Below, one piece after another: positions 11,119 through 21,660 of a stretch of DNA of 64,000 nt. Each line of letters starts with the position of its first letter. Position 1 is the first letter of the stretch. A program made the position numbers and the translations under genes. Source of the stretch: Sthenelais limicola (lineage: Eukaryota > Annelida > Polychaeta > Phyllodocida > Sigalionidae); the NCBI GenBank assembly GCA_942159475.1, contig OW804097.1, positions 12,151,997 through 12,215,996 of the forward strand. Direction: 5' to 3'. The notes beneath the pieces were generated by a model. It worked only from the letters and a program-made list of their open reading frames with translations. It ran no database searches and was not told where the DNA came from.

Positions 11119-11353
11119 GGGTCAGATTTTCAGAAAATGTACAATTCTCAGCTCTACACATTTAGGAAATTCTCCCAAATTAGGCTGGAAAATGGTGAAT
11201 ACCAGGTATATCTGAGTATATTTGGTATCACATTGATTTAAAGTATCAGTTCTGTTATGTTAAGCTACATTTTGAAGCTCATTTCTGTCTTAAATGTGGG
11301 TTATTTGAGGGGATTGGTGAAGGCGAATTGTACATTTTCTGGAAATCTGACCC
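11119..11353 (+). repeat. Family A MITE, subfamily II
   Basis: GGGTCAGATTTTCAGAAAAT opens and AAATCTGACCC closes the element. ATAT flanks both ends as a 4-bp target duplication. Subfamily II middle (TATCTGAGTATATTTGGTAT, GATTTAAAGTATCAGTTCTG). Confidence 0.92.
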
Positions 11354-11786
11354 ATATAGTTCTTTATTCCCATTTATATGAAGGGTATAAGTGTACTTGC
11401 TAGTGGATGTCCCTCAGGACATAATTTCTAGATTTCAAGGACAAGGAAGATCATAAAGAACATTAAGATATACCTTATCATAACAAATAATTATATTTAC
11501 ATCAAAATGTGACATAAAAATGACACTTCCGCTAATTGTGTTTTATATCATTGCACTTGCTAACAATATGTTGATTAATCTAAAGATAATAATTATCTCA
11601 AATCTAATTTATGATCTAGATTGTAGATGTTCATCAATAACAAAATGGTCTTTATAATTGAGGCCCATTTTATGAGACGTGATGTTAGGGCAATTATACG
11701 CCGCTCCTATAACAACAGAGGAATGACATTGGCTGCACTAAACCATCGCATTTTGACAAAATTGAAAACTTTTAGAAATATTACAG

Positions 11787-11895
11787 AAATAGTCCATGCT
11801 GAACGTGGCATGATTTCTATAGATTTTAGACTTTACCATAAGTCCCATAATTCCATGCAAATGAGGATTCAAAATGGCGGCTATGCAAATCCCCT
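11787..11895 (+). repeat. Family W repeat fragment
   Basis: It shares GATTTCTATAGATTTTAGAC and CAAAATGGCGGCTA with 1527-1640. The repeat may extend left to about 11627. A 106-codon frame over it (11627-11947) shows no known domain and I do not call it a gene. Confidence 0.6.
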
Positions 11896-12464
11896 ATTGA
11901 GACTGCTACGATGTAAATATGCCTCAATAAAGATTCTTGTTCGATGAGGGCAACAGGTACGTAGGATGTATCAGTACGTTTGCCATTCCGCCTTCCTTAT
12001 GAGAAATTTTGTACAAATACAATGTAGGTGAAGTCACCAGAAAATGTATATTATATATTGAAACTTTATTTTTCCAAATTCTTTTTTTATATATGGCCTA
12101 CTCGGAAAAACGGGTTACATATCTCTGCCTTGACAGTTCTTCCCTCTAATTCACTACAAGAACATAAGTGTTTCTATAATACATACAAGAGAAATACATA
12201 TAAAATAATCTAAATTAACATATCATGTTACCACATCTATTGTGGGGGCTATGTAGCCTTGCAGTAGGTTTTAAACAATTTTAAAGAGGGTGTAAGTCTT
12301 ACAAGCTTACAAAATGTTGTGTCGGCAATTTCCATGCCACCTCATCATTGGAATAACAAATTATGATTATACAATTTACAGATTAAACAACAAACTCCTG
12401 CAGCCAGGAGTGGGAGGCGACCCAGGAAGTACCTTCCCCCCTGCCCTACTATTATTCTTTCAGC
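11896..12464. other. Intergenic DNA, nothing recognised
   Basis: Unique AT-rich DNA; the frames of 61-65 codons here lack domains. Confidence 0.4.
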
Positions 12465-12655
12465 ATGTACAGTTCACCAATCCTCTCAAATATCCCAAAT
12501 TTGTAAAATAGTTACTAAATTACTAAAAGCTACTAAATTAGACTGAAATAAGACCAATAAATGTATATCCGAACCAATTTGGTATTGCATTGATTCGAAA
12601 GATATGTTTGCTTTTGGTGAACTGTATTTTGGACATCATTTTCGTCTTTATTCCG
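12465..12655. repeat. Family A fragment, degenerate
   Basis: The left part (GTACAGTTCACCAATCCTCT then CAAATATCCCAAATTT) matches the right arm in reverse orientation. The remainder (TTGGTATTGCATTGATTCGA, GAACTGTATTTTGGAC) reads forward. It looks like a rearranged or fused copy. Confidence 0.6.
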
Positions 12656-12663
12656 TGTTATAT

Positions 12664-12898
12664 GGGTCAGGTCGTCAGAAAATTTACAATTGGTAGCTCT
12701 ACACATCTAGTAAATCCTGCTAAATTAGGCTGAGAAATAATAAATACCAGATATATCTGAGTATATTTGGTATTGTGTGGTTTTAAAGTATCTGTACTGT
12801 TATGTTCAACTGTATTTTGAAGCTCACGTTTGTCTTAAATGTGGGTTATTTGGGAGAATTGGTGACGGCGAACTGTACATTTTCTGAAGATCGGACCC
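12664..12898 (+). repeat. Family A MITE, subfamily II
   Basis: The arms are GGGTCAGGTCGTCAGAAAAT and TGTACATTTTCTGAAGATCG then GACCC; the middle is subfamily II. Confidence 0.9.
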
Positions 12899-12925
12899 TT
12901 ATGAAAGGATTAGTGATGTCGAATT

Positions 12926-13158
12926 GGGTCAGATTTTCAAAGAATGTACAATTGGCAGCTGTAAACATTCAATAAATTAGGCTAAATTAGGCTGCAATTT
13001 GGCCAATACTAGGTAAATTCGAGTATATTCGGCATTGCATTGATCCCAGCAATCGGTTTCGTTAAGTTAAACTGTATTTTGAGCTTTATTTTCGTCCGAA
13101 ATTTGTCCCATTTCAGAGAATTAGTGAACGAATTATACATTTTCTGGCGACTTCACCC
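12926..13158 (+). repeat. Family A MITE, subfamily I
   Basis: It opens GGGTCAGATTTTCAAAGAAT and closes TCTGGCGACTTCACCC. AATT flanks both ends, a clean 4-bp target duplication. It is 27 bp from the previous copy, so three copies are clustered within 700 bp. Confidence 0.92.
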
Positions 13159-13429
13159 AATTACACATCTTTAAGCGGAGACTTCACCCTTATGAAATCA
13201 TATTCATGAATATTAGTGATTTATTGTCGCGTTCACTGAAGCCTGTGATATGATAAAGGCATAATTAGATCGCGCCATCTGCACTTAGCGTTTACTCTCT
13301 GATTACAGCCACGTAAATCAACATATGGTAGAGCTTAAATATCATTTCTTGACGGCACTAATAACAACAATTGTAAATGTATACAACTGATATAACTGCT
13401 TGTCCTTTTTTTTTGTCTTGGAAGCTCCT

Positions 13430-13840
13430 GGGTCTGATTTTCAGAAAACTGTACAATTGGCAGTTGTATATATTTAGTAAATTCTGCTAAATTAGGCTGC
13501 AATTTGGTCAATGCTTTGTAAATTCGAGTATATTCGGCATTGTATTGATTCTAGCAATCTGTTTGGTGAGGTTGAACTGTATTTTAAACTTAATTTTCGT
13601 CTGAAATTTGGGTTATTTGAAAATGTACAATTGGCAGCTGTATATATTTAGTAAATTCTGCTAAATTAGGCTGCAATTTGGTCAATGCTTTGTAAATTCG
13701 AGTATATTCGGCATTGTATTGGTTCTAGCAATCTGTTTGGTTAGGTTGAACTGTATTTTAAACTTAATTTTCGTCTGAAATGTGGGTTATTTGAGAAGAT
13801 TGGTGAAAGTCAATTGTACATTTTCTGGTGACTTCATTCT
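13430..13840 (+). repeat. Two fused family A copies (partial tandem duplication)
   Basis: The segment from TGTACAATTGGCAG to GGGTTATTTGA occurs twice with a period of about 175 bp. The first copy keeps the left end (GGGTCTGATTTTCAG) and the second keeps the right arm (TTGTACATTTTCTGGTGACT). Unequal exchange or slippage between arms is likely. Confidence 0.85.
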
Positions 13841-15279
13841 CATGTTCAAATCTAGCAATACATTCATCATAGCATTAGATCCGTGTCAAAAATGACGTAG
13901 AAATTATCCAAATTAAATCACTATTCTTTAGAAGAAAAATTAATTAAATTTATCGTTTGTCAGAGATCAGATGTCACCGGTTCAAAAATGAACATAAATA
14001 AAAAGCAATTAATTCATTATATTTGGCGGGGATCGGTCCGGTGTGATATTGTAATTATAAAGTGATGTCGTTTAAAACAGAGGGAAATGACTATCATCTA
14101 TTCCATGTATATGTTTCCCTGAAATTTCTCAATAATAATGTACGAGTGATTATTAAATAAATCATTCAAACTTGAGTCAATAACGCATACCTTTAGGAAA
14201 TTATATGTTAATAATTGGTACAAAAGTGGGTAACCTTCCGTTTGATTAATAATGATGGTGTTCACACAATTAAATGGTGATGATATTTCAGAGATTCATT
14301 CATATTGGAATCCATGAATACTAATTGGCAAATTTCTTAATGAAACAAAGAATGGCAATTCATGACGTAACCACTATGTAAAAATAAGTTGCTGTTGTTG
14401 AGATGGGTCGGTAAGGAACAGGACAAAGATTGTAGCAAATCTTATAATTATTAGGTTTTTTATTTTCCACTGACTGAATATTTTGAATTCAAAAGTGTAT
14501 AAGAAACAGACTTTAATTCTATCAGTCTGTGCCGGATTGATAGTTCTTCCCTGAAGCCCTAGCAGTAGGACGACTAGACAATTAACCAATATTAAAGCTA
14601 CATTCTCAGTTATTCCGACAAACAGAATCTTACCAAGTTCACTCACATTGTGACTTGTAGCACTAGATTGATCAATATTCTGCTGCTGTTTCTACACAAA
14701 TTTGAAGTCTAATCACCGAGAGAATATTGCCGCAAATACGAATGAAGACGTTTTAGAAGCCGTTTAGCAAAAAGGTATGTTGGCAAAATTGAAATTACTG
14801 TTAGTTGGGTTGGGAAAAGAAAATGGAACAAGAAGTAGAAAATGCTAATTTTTTTAACGACATTAACTGAGAATGCAGGTTTAACGGTATAATAACATCT
14901 AGAACATAGCAATATTCTGAGAATTACACAAGAAGTATATTTGCATATCAACAGTAATCATAGTAGTGATAATCATTTCAACTAAAATCCTCCTTAACTC
15001 AATTGACGGGTTAAGTTTTTACAATTAATCATGATAACATGATAGCATCATTGACACTTTAAAGCACAGAGGTGATTGAGAGCCAGTAGAGAGGTGATTG
15101 AGAGCCGGGTTAATAGACACGTTTTTACGCAAGCTCAGGCTGGCTGCCCTTGTGCAGCAGCTTAAAGACAAGCCTGACTGCTCCTCAAACAATTCCTTCT
15201 CTCCATGGTCTGTGTCCCGGGTGTGATTAACATCTGATTAGAAATCGCTGCCTTATGCCGCTAGGGGGACGAGTGTGTC
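13841..15279. other. Long AT-rich intergenic stretch
   Basis: No recognised repeat family or convincing gene. Two minus-strand frames (14374-14646, 90 codons; 14709-14951, 80 codons) carry hydrophobic runs but no known domain. A 20-bp GAGGTGATTGAGAGCC direct repeat lies at about 15068-15106. Otherwise nothing seen. Confidence 0.45.
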
Positions 15280-15321
15280 GGGGGGGGGGGGGCGGAGGGG
15301 GGGAGGGGAGGGGGGGGGGGA
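15280..15321. repeat. Poly-G tract
   Basis: Nearly uninterrupted G run of about 40 bp with single C and A interruptions. It could form G-quadruplex structure on the plus strand. Confidence 0.8.
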
Positions 15322-15582
15322 GTACCTCCCCACGATATCAAGCTTTAATTAAAGTCATAATTCAGTCTTCCTAAATATATTTAATGAATATTATATTGGC
15401 CTTAAATGAATTAAAAGATATTTAATGAATATATTTCGGCCTTCAGCATTAGTTGTATACGCAGTTGGCAGAAATAGATATGAAATTTGTTGAAGTACTT
15501 GGGATAAAATTGTTGTAATTCTGTAAAAGCTTGGTGTCCTTGTAAAATGCAATTGAATTTTTAAAAAGGAATGACGTTATAA

Positions 15583-15680
15583 AAATAGAAACTAATAAAA
15601 CATAGAAACTAATAAAACATAGAAAGTAATAAAGATAGAAACTAAGAAAAGATAGAAACTAAGAAAAGATAGAAACTTTG
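15583..15680. repeat. Short degenerate tandem repeat
   Basis: About five to six repeats of a 15-17 bp AATAGAAACTAATAAAAC / GATAGAAACTAAGAAAA type unit. Confidence 0.7.
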
Positions 15681-15749
15681 AAAACATTCATTTTACTTCG
15701 GAAACCCTCTCATTGTACCCACCCCCACCCCATCACCGCACATACAGAT

Positions 15750-16282
15750 TTCTGCCCCCTCCCCCCCCCCCTCCCCCCAGCCCCTGTCAGAGATCGTGGC
15801 CGGCTACCGGGAGGTTAACATGGGTAGGACGGGTTGTATAGAGCAGACAAGAGGCCGACCAGATGGTCGCGCAACAACCATGGGTCACCAGCCTATCAGA
15901 CTCTATCAAACCCGTCACTGCGCTACTGTCCTCATGATTAATAACCAATCAACGCAGCGAATCGTCGTCATCGTCTGCGGGACTGATCTTCGTCAATGTC
16001 AATCACCACAGGGGGCGGTGTTTGAAGTTTGGGGCGGTTCTCCGGGGCGAAATACAGTTTACTCTCGGTTTTGCATTGGGTATTTTACCCCGGGCGATAA
16101 TCGGGGGTTCACAGGGGAAATAAAGGTGGACATTTGGTGCGGTTAATATCGGAATGTGTAAATCATGTGTGGAGAGTGAGACCCCCACTAGATGCAGTAT
16201 TGTGCAGCCTGTGTCACCGTCTGACTTCACACCAACTCCTATCAACACTAACACACTCGTATTGTCCTTGGGAGAACCATTA
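15750..16282. other. GC-richer repeat-poor island with a C tract at its left end
   Basis: A poly-C run lies at about 15758-15778. Beyond it 500 bp of GC-richer DNA has overlapping frames on both strands (116 codons plus, 83 minus) but no recognisable domain. It may be a conserved non-coding block or an unrecognised exon; the sequence alone does not decide. Confidence 0.35.
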
Positions 16283-16523
16283 GGGTCAGATTTTCAGAAA
16301 ATGTACAATTGGCAGCTGTATATATTTAGTAAATTCTGCTAAATTAGGCTACAATTAGGTCAATACTAGGTAAATTCGAGTAGGCCTATATTCGGCATTG
16401 CATTGATTCTAGCAATCTGTTTGGTTAGGTTGAACTGTATTTTGAACTTTATTCTCGTCTGAAATTTGGGTTCTTTGAAAGAATTTGTGCGGATGAATTG
16501 TACATTTTTTTGTGACTTCACCC
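16283..16523 (+). repeat. Family A MITE, subfamily I
   Basis: It opens GGGTCAGATTTTCAGAAAAT and closes GTGACTTCACCC. ATTA flanks both ends as a 4-bp target duplication. A few extra bases (TAGGCCTA) interrupt the GAGTATATTCGGC block. Confidence 0.92.
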
Positions 16524-16917
16524 ATTAATGTCTTCAAGCGGTACCCCAGATGTGATAGCTGTAAACCTAGTTGTACTCGTACATCTTAATATGGTTATTT
16601 ATTGGTTTTATTCTGCCAGGAATGGAGGCAACTCATCTAAAAGCGATTTTTGCTGGTGCTTTGCTGGTAATACTTTAGGAGTAGTTGGGGTTCAACCGTT
16701 GTTTTTTAAACTTTAACAAATCCGATGGTGCGGGGCGGGGGGGGGGGGGGGCAGGGGAATTAAATACAATCGGGCAGGGATGCAGGGAATCAGCCAATTT
16801 CCATTTTTTTTCTTTTCGAAATTCATACACTTGATTCTTTTTAACAATGAATTACTGTCTCTGAAGTTTTCGCATTAATTCTGGAGCTCAGATAACGACC
16901 TTAGAAATGTATGTATA
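16524..16917. other. Intergenic DNA with a poly-G run
   Basis: A G tract lies at about 16733-16753. The rest is unique and shows no gene. Confidence 0.4.
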
Positions 16918-17088
16918 TCTTTATTACACTGTCTTAAAATTAGGTACACGTATTTATGCTACGAGAAGCGTTAAGCAGCCCAGAACTGAAAACATTCCCA
17001 CAAATCTATCTTATGAATAAAACACTTTAAAAATGGCAATTTTGCGACTTGTGACTCATTTTCCTGTAACACATCATATCACATATAT
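16918..17088 (-). repeat. Family B fragment
   Basis: The right half of family B: ACACTGTCTTAAAATTAGGT through to TTTGCGACTTGTGACTCATT then TAACACATCATA. The left half is absent. Confidence 0.75.
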
Positions 17089-17153
17089 TTATTTTATTTC
17101 CCCTGGCATATGCCTTGTTGGAACCTGAATTAAAATCAGTTAAAAAAATATGA

Positions 17154-17183
17154 AAAATTGTACATTTTCTGACGATTTCACCG
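17154..17183 (+). repeat. Solo family A terminus
   Basis: AATTGTACATTTTCTGACGA followed by TTTCACC matches the right arm only. A G-rich low-complexity tract follows at 17225-17295. Confidence 0.6.
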
Positions 17184-17477
17184 CGCGCTGATGCAGGCAC
17201 ATGAATGCACCTATGTGTGGGACAGGGCGAGGAGGGGGTTGGGGGAGGGGGTGGGGTGGGGGGGGGGGGGGCCAGGGGCAGGCTGGGGGCGGGTCGGACA
17301 GGCTGCATGGGGAGGTGTGACTGTACCAAGGTGTGAATACAGCCAGTCAGGTGTGAACTGATCTGCCTCCAGGGCAGCCACAGCTCATCAGCAAACCGTT
17401 ACAGTACAACAGACTTGCTCAGGACTTAGGACAGGCTTTTAGTTGTGTTTATCAGTACGGATTGACTATACATAGAT

Positions 17478-17575
17478 CGTGGGTGAAGTTGTCAGAAAAT
17501 GTACAATTCGCCTTAACCAGTAGGCTACCCATAAATAACAAAAATGAAGTTCAAATACAGTTCAACATAATGTTT
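17478..17575 (-). repeat. Truncated family A MITE
   Basis: It starts GTGGGTGAAGTTGTCAGAAA then GTACAATTCGCCTTAACCA, continues to AATACAGTTCAACATAA, then stops. About 60 percent of the element is missing. Confidence 0.75.
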
Positions 17576-17873
17576 ATTATTGCTATGTTTATCATAAGAG
17601 GTTCTCAAAGAGTGTATAAAAGTGTTTTATACTCCTTTATATAGACGATGTAACAAGACACATGTATATTTTTAAACGCCAATAAATCTGCATAATGCCA
17701 ATTTGATTCGTTCCCATGATTGTTTTAGATGGGTTGCCTTCCTTCAATCTTTTAATTATATTTTTAAATGTAAACTATATCCTTACATATTCTGCCTCCA
17801 TATTTTGTATTTCATCATTATAATCTATTATTATCACCATTCACTCATCAGCGCTCCATTATCAGTATACCAT

Positions 17874-18100
17874 ATCCAGAGATTGGCCCAAGTGGCGGAG
17901 AAGGCATCATGCTGGGTGTGGATGAGAAGAGACACCAGTAGCTGGAGGCCCACCACCGACGCGCAGTGACTGATCACCACTGTGGACCCCCCATCCTGAG
18001 AGCGTACCGAGGTAGGGGTCGAAACGCACAATGAGGGATGGCCTCGGCTGAGGACGTTGGTGGTGCAGCAGCAAACAACACCAGTGCTGTATTCAACATA
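17874..18100 (+). mobile_element. 5'-truncated copy (3' end only) of the R2-like retrotransposon
   Basis: These 227 bp are identical, base for base, to 21565-21791, the last 32 codons plus 3' untranslated region of the element that follows. The offset is a constant 3691 bp, with no substitution or gap seen. The fragment ends exactly where the full-length element begins, so the two lie head to tail. An 88-codon frame ending in it (17703-17969) is the truncated C-terminus joined to flanking DNA and is not a gene. It has no primer-binding site or TG..CA ends, so it is not a retroviral-type LTR. Confidence 0.9.
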
Positions 18101-18216
18101 TTTCTCAACTGGACAACCAGTGACAGCTTGGAAAGACTGGCTGACAACCAAGAACAGATTGGTGACGACTGGAAAGACAGAGGACGCCAGGAAAGACTGG
18201 AACCGGGTGTGAAGGG

Positions 18217-21200
18217 TTGGCAGCCCAACACACAGTTCCTGTGAGGGAACACCAAGAAACAGCTACAGATCCGTCAATTATGCAATACCCCCAGGGTCTT
18301 CCGAGAGGGGGGGAGGATGAAAGACCCATCAGATCAGATTCAACGGCAACGACTCGGTTAGCCCAACGGACATTGACTGGAATACCGGCAGAAGCCAAAT
18401 GTCACTGCGGAAAGGTCTGCAAAAACCTGAAGGGTTTGAAGATACACCAGGCAAGGATGAAATGTGGGCAAGGGAAACAGCAGGGGGAACGCACAGCAAG
18501 CGCTGATCAGACGGAGGAGGACCACAGTCGGGATGAAAACCACAGAGCTGAGGACCTCTTACCTCCTAATGCAACTCAGGCCAACATTGAAGAGGAGTCA
18601 GGTGATCCCAATCCACCACAGGCAGATGCAGATCCTGTAATGGATACCAGGAACCCGAGAATAAAGTGGCCACCAGCAGATGACAAGGGATGGCAGGCAT
18701 TTGAGGAAGATCTTGACAAGATCCTGGAAAGCACCCTGGTCGGGGATGTGGATAGGAAGATTTCAGCACTGGCTAAACTAGTGTACACAGTAGGTCTGGA
18801 ACGGTTTGGAGAAATAGAGATAGGAAATAGAGGCAAACCACAAGACACACCAAACAGACGCCAGCAGGAGATTAAAGCGCTAAGGGCAGAGATAAAGAGC
18901 ATTACGAGGCAACACAGGAAGGCAAGTCAGGAGGAAAGGATAGGACTCAGTGAATTGAGATCCATCTTGAGAGATCAGAGGAACAACCTACAAAAAGCAG
19001 AGAGACTAAGAACAGCAAGGCGAGACAGAGCGAAGAAGAGAGCAATGTTTGTAGCCAACCCATACAAATTCACCAAAAGTACGCTAGAGGGGTCTAAGAC
19101 AGGAACACTCAAGAGCTCGAAAGCAGAAGTGGAGAGACATCTAGCAGAGACACATGGAGACAAACTGCACCAGAAACCCTTAGGCCCATGTGATAGAATA
19201 GAGAGCGTGTCAGAACCAGAGGTAGAAATGAACACCAAGGAACCCTCATGGAAAGAGGTGACAGATATTGTTAAAAAGGCGAGGTCAGCATCAGCACCAG
19301 GGCCAAATGGCATTCCCTATAAGGTATATAAGAAGTGCCCCAAGATCCTGAAACATCTATGGAAATTAATAAAGGTGGTATGGAGGAAAGGGAAGATACC
19401 ATCATGCTGGCAAAAGGCAGAGGGATGTTTTGTCCCAAAGGAGGAAAAGTCGGAACAAATTTCCCAGTTTCGGACAATCTCGCTCTTGAATGTAGAAGGG
19501 AAAATCTTCTTTGCAGTACTAGCCAGGAGAATGACCTCATATATGACCATAAATGAGTATATTGACACATCAGTGCAGAAAGGGGGAGTGCCTGGATTCT
19601 CAGGATGTATAGAGCACACCAGCATCATCACACAGCTCATCCAGGAAGCCAAGGTCAGCAGGAAGGACCTGACAGTAGTGTGGTTGGACTTAGCCAATGC
19701 TTATGGAACAATACCTCACTTGCTGATAGAGGAGGCACTTAGGCACTACCATATACCAGAACATTTCAGAGGACTCATAAGGAGTTACTTCAGCAACATA
19801 CACCTGCGCTTCACAACCAAGAACTTTACAACATCATGGCAGAAGCTGGAAAAAGGCATAGTTACGGGATGCACAATCTCAGTTATCCTTTTTGTCATGG
19901 GCATGAACATGATAATTAAGGCTGGAGAGAGAGAGACCAGGGGCCCAAAGACAGCAGACATCAGACAACCACCAAGCAGAGGCTTCATGGATGATTTAAC
20001 CATCACAACTGATACCCCTATACAAGCTAGATGGATACTGAGAGCATTGGAGGAGGCAGCAGTCTGGGCCAGAATGACCTTTAAACCTAGGAAATCAAGA
20101 TCGCTAGTGATAAAGAAGGGGAAAGTCACCCAGCAGTTCCAGCTAACAGTCCAGGGGGAGAGCATCCCACCCATTACAGGGAACCCAATCAAATGCTTAG
20201 GCAAGTGGTTTGATGATACACTTGGAGATAAGGCTAACATCCGGAGGATAGAACAGCAAGTCAGCGAGGGGATGCGGAACATCGACAAAACAGGTCTCCC
20301 GGGGAAGTTTAAAGCATGGGTGTACCAACACGGACTCCTACCACGACTGGCTTGGCCCTTGATGCTGTACGAGATCACAGTGTCAACGGTAGAGAAGCTG
20401 GAACGGACCATCAACAGAAATCTCCGAAAGTGGTTAGGAGTACCCCCCAGCTTTACCTCAGTAGGCCTATACAGCAGGACAGCCAAGCTTCAGCTCCCTC
20501 TTACATCTGTAGTGGAAGAATTCAAAGTAGGGAAGGTTAGACTGATTATGACCTTGAAGGACTCCAAAGATGACAGGGTGCGGCTCGCTGGAGTGGAGGT
20601 GAGGACAGGACGGAAGTGGTCTGCCACCAAAGCTGTAGACGAGGCCGAAAGTAGACTGAGGCACAAAGACATTGTGGGGACAGTAGCTAAAGGGCGACAA
20701 GGGCTAGGTACAACAAAAGCCTGCTACTGGAAAAATGCTGAGGCAGCTGAAAGGCGGGGCATGGTCCAGAAGGAAATAAAAGCCAGAGAGGAAGAGGACA
20801 GGCAAGTCAGGGCAGTAGAGATGGGGTGCCAAGGAGCATGGACAAAGTGGGAAACAGAGCAAAGAGTGCTGACCTGGGCAGAAATATGGAAGTACCCTCA
20901 CTTCCAACTACAGTTTCTGCTTCGATCTGTTTATGATGTACTACCAACACCTGCAAACTTGCAAAGATGGGACCTCGCGCAAACACCAGACTGCCCACTC
21001 TGCGGGAAGAGAGGAACCCTAGGGCATATACTCTCCTCATGTCAAGTAGCCCTTTCCCAGGGGAGGTACACCTGGCGACACAATCAGGTGCTACGAGAAC
21101 TTGCAGATGTGGTGGAGAGAGAACGGAAGAGTAAGGCGAGGCAACCAAAACAGAAACCAACACAGATCAGGTTTGTGAGAGAGGGAGAGACAGTAGCCAA

Positions 21201-21660
21201 GTGTGCACACAGAGCTTGGAGCATCCTAAGTCAAGCAGGAGACTGGAAGCTAGCAGTGGACCTAGACAAGCAACTGAGATTCCCTGAGATAATACCAACT
21301 AATCTCAGGCCAGACATGGTCTTGTGGTCGCCAGGTACCAAGAAAATAATCATCATCGAGCTGACAGTCCCATGGGAAGAAAGATGCAGTGAAGCCCATG
21401 AAAGGAAGAAGAACAAATATGAAACACTGCTTGAGGAGTGCAGAGAAAGAGGGTGGCAAACATGGAGCTACCCAGTGGAGGTGGGGTGCAGAGGATTTCC
21501 AGCACAATCAGTTTGGAGGATGTTCTCTGCACTCGGAGTGACAGGGCGGGCAAGGAAATCAGCCATCCAGAGATTGGCCCAAGTGGCGGAGAAGGCATCA
21601 TGCTGGGTGTGGATGAGAAGAGACACCAGTAGCTGGAGGCCCACCACCGACGCGCAGTGA
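18217..21660 (+). CDS. Retrotransposon polyprotein: zinc finger, reverse transcriptase, restriction-like endonuclease
   Basis: 1147 codons, uninterrupted. Order: a Cys/His zinc finger near residues 62-83 (C64, C68, H77, C83) expected to bind target DNA; a charged linker; the reverse transcriptase, with APGPNG at about 360-365, the motif A aspartate D491 in WLDLANAYG, motif B GIVTGCTIS at 547-555, and catalytic FMDDL at 590-594; a knuckle C926-x2-C929-x7-H937-x4-C942; then the endonuclease with RPD at 1031-1033, E1048 in the ELTVPWE string and K1067-Y1068. This is the R2-type plan: the endonuclease nicks the target and the RT copies element RNA from the nick. The start is the first ATG of the long frame; a downstream start would still keep the finger only if before residue 62. 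From memory, FMDD and TGCTIS are usual in a broad clade of marine-invertebrate elements. All catalytic residues appear present. Confidence 0.93.
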   Translation: MAAQHTVPVREHQETATDPSIMQYPQGLPRGGEDERPIRSDSTATTRLAQRTLTGIPAEAKCHCGKVCKNLKGLKIHQARMKCGQGKQQGERTASADQTEEDHSRDENHRAEDLLPPNATQANIEEESGDPNPPQADADPVMDTRNPRIKWPPADDKGWQAFEEDLDKILESTLVGDVDRKISALAKLVYTVGLERFGEIEIGNRGKPQDTPNRRQQEIKALRAEIKSITRQHRKASQEERIGLSELRSILRDQRNNLQKAERLRTARRDRAKKRAMFVANPYKFTKSTLEGSKTGTLKSSKAEVERHLAETHGDKLHQKPLGPCDRIESVSEPEVEMNTKEPSWKEVTDIVKKARSASAPGPNGIPYKVYKKCPKILKHLWKLIKVVWRKGKIPSCWQKAEGCFVPKEEKSEQISQFRTISLLNVEGKIFFAVLARRMTSYMTINEYIDTSVQKGGVPGFSGCIEHTSIITQLIQEAKVSRKDLTVVWLDLANAYGTIPHLLIEEALRHYHIPEHFRGLIRSYFSNIHLRFTTKNFTTSWQKLEKGIVTGCTISVILFVMGMNMIIKAGERETRGPKTADIRQPPSRGFMDDLTITTDTPIQARWILRALEEAAVWARMTFKPRKSRSLVIKKGKVTQQFQLTVQGESIPPITGNPIKCLGKWFDDTLGDKANIRRIEQQVSEGMRNIDKTGLPGKFKAWVYQHGLLPRLAWPLMLYEITVSTVEKLERTINRNLRKWLGVPPSFTSVGLYSRTAKLQLPLTSVVEEFKVGKVRLIMTLKDSKDDRVRLAGVEVRTGRKWSATKAVDEAESRLRHKDIVGTVAKGRQGLGTTKACYWKNAEAAERRGMVQKEIKAREEEDRQVRAVEMGCQGAWTKWETEQRVLTWAEIWKYPHFQLQFLLRSVYDVLPTPANLQRWDLAQTPDCPLCGKRGTLGHILSSCQVALSQGRYTWRHNQVLRELADVVERERKSKARQPKQKPTQIRFVREGETVAKCAHRAWSILSQAGDWKLAVDLDKQLRFPEIIPTNLRPDMVLWSPGTKKIIIIELTVPWEERCSEAHERKKNKYETLLEECRERGWQTWSYPVEVGCRGFPAQSVWRMFSALGVTGRARKSAIQRLAQVAEKASCWVWMRRDTSSWRPTTDAQ

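Noticed and set aside
11627..11947. 106-codon basic ORF as a small gene
   Set aside because: It overlaps the dispersed repeat W, shows no domain, and the second repeat copy does not preserve the frame.
17703..17969. 88-codon ORF with a retrotransposon-like C-terminus
   Set aside because: The end is the truncated copy of the R2-like ORF fused to unrelated flanking sequence; not an independent gene.
17980..18050. Hammerhead or HDV-like ribozyme in the 227-bp repeat
   Set aside because: GTCGAAACGC and some pairing arms (GACCCC/GGGGTC) are present, but no CUGANGA precedes the stem; the closest strings (CTGTGGA, CTGAGAG) break conserved positions.
18217..21660. Antisense ORFs up to 233 codons inside the retrotransposon
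   Set aside because: They are complements of the real RT frame with no domain of their own.
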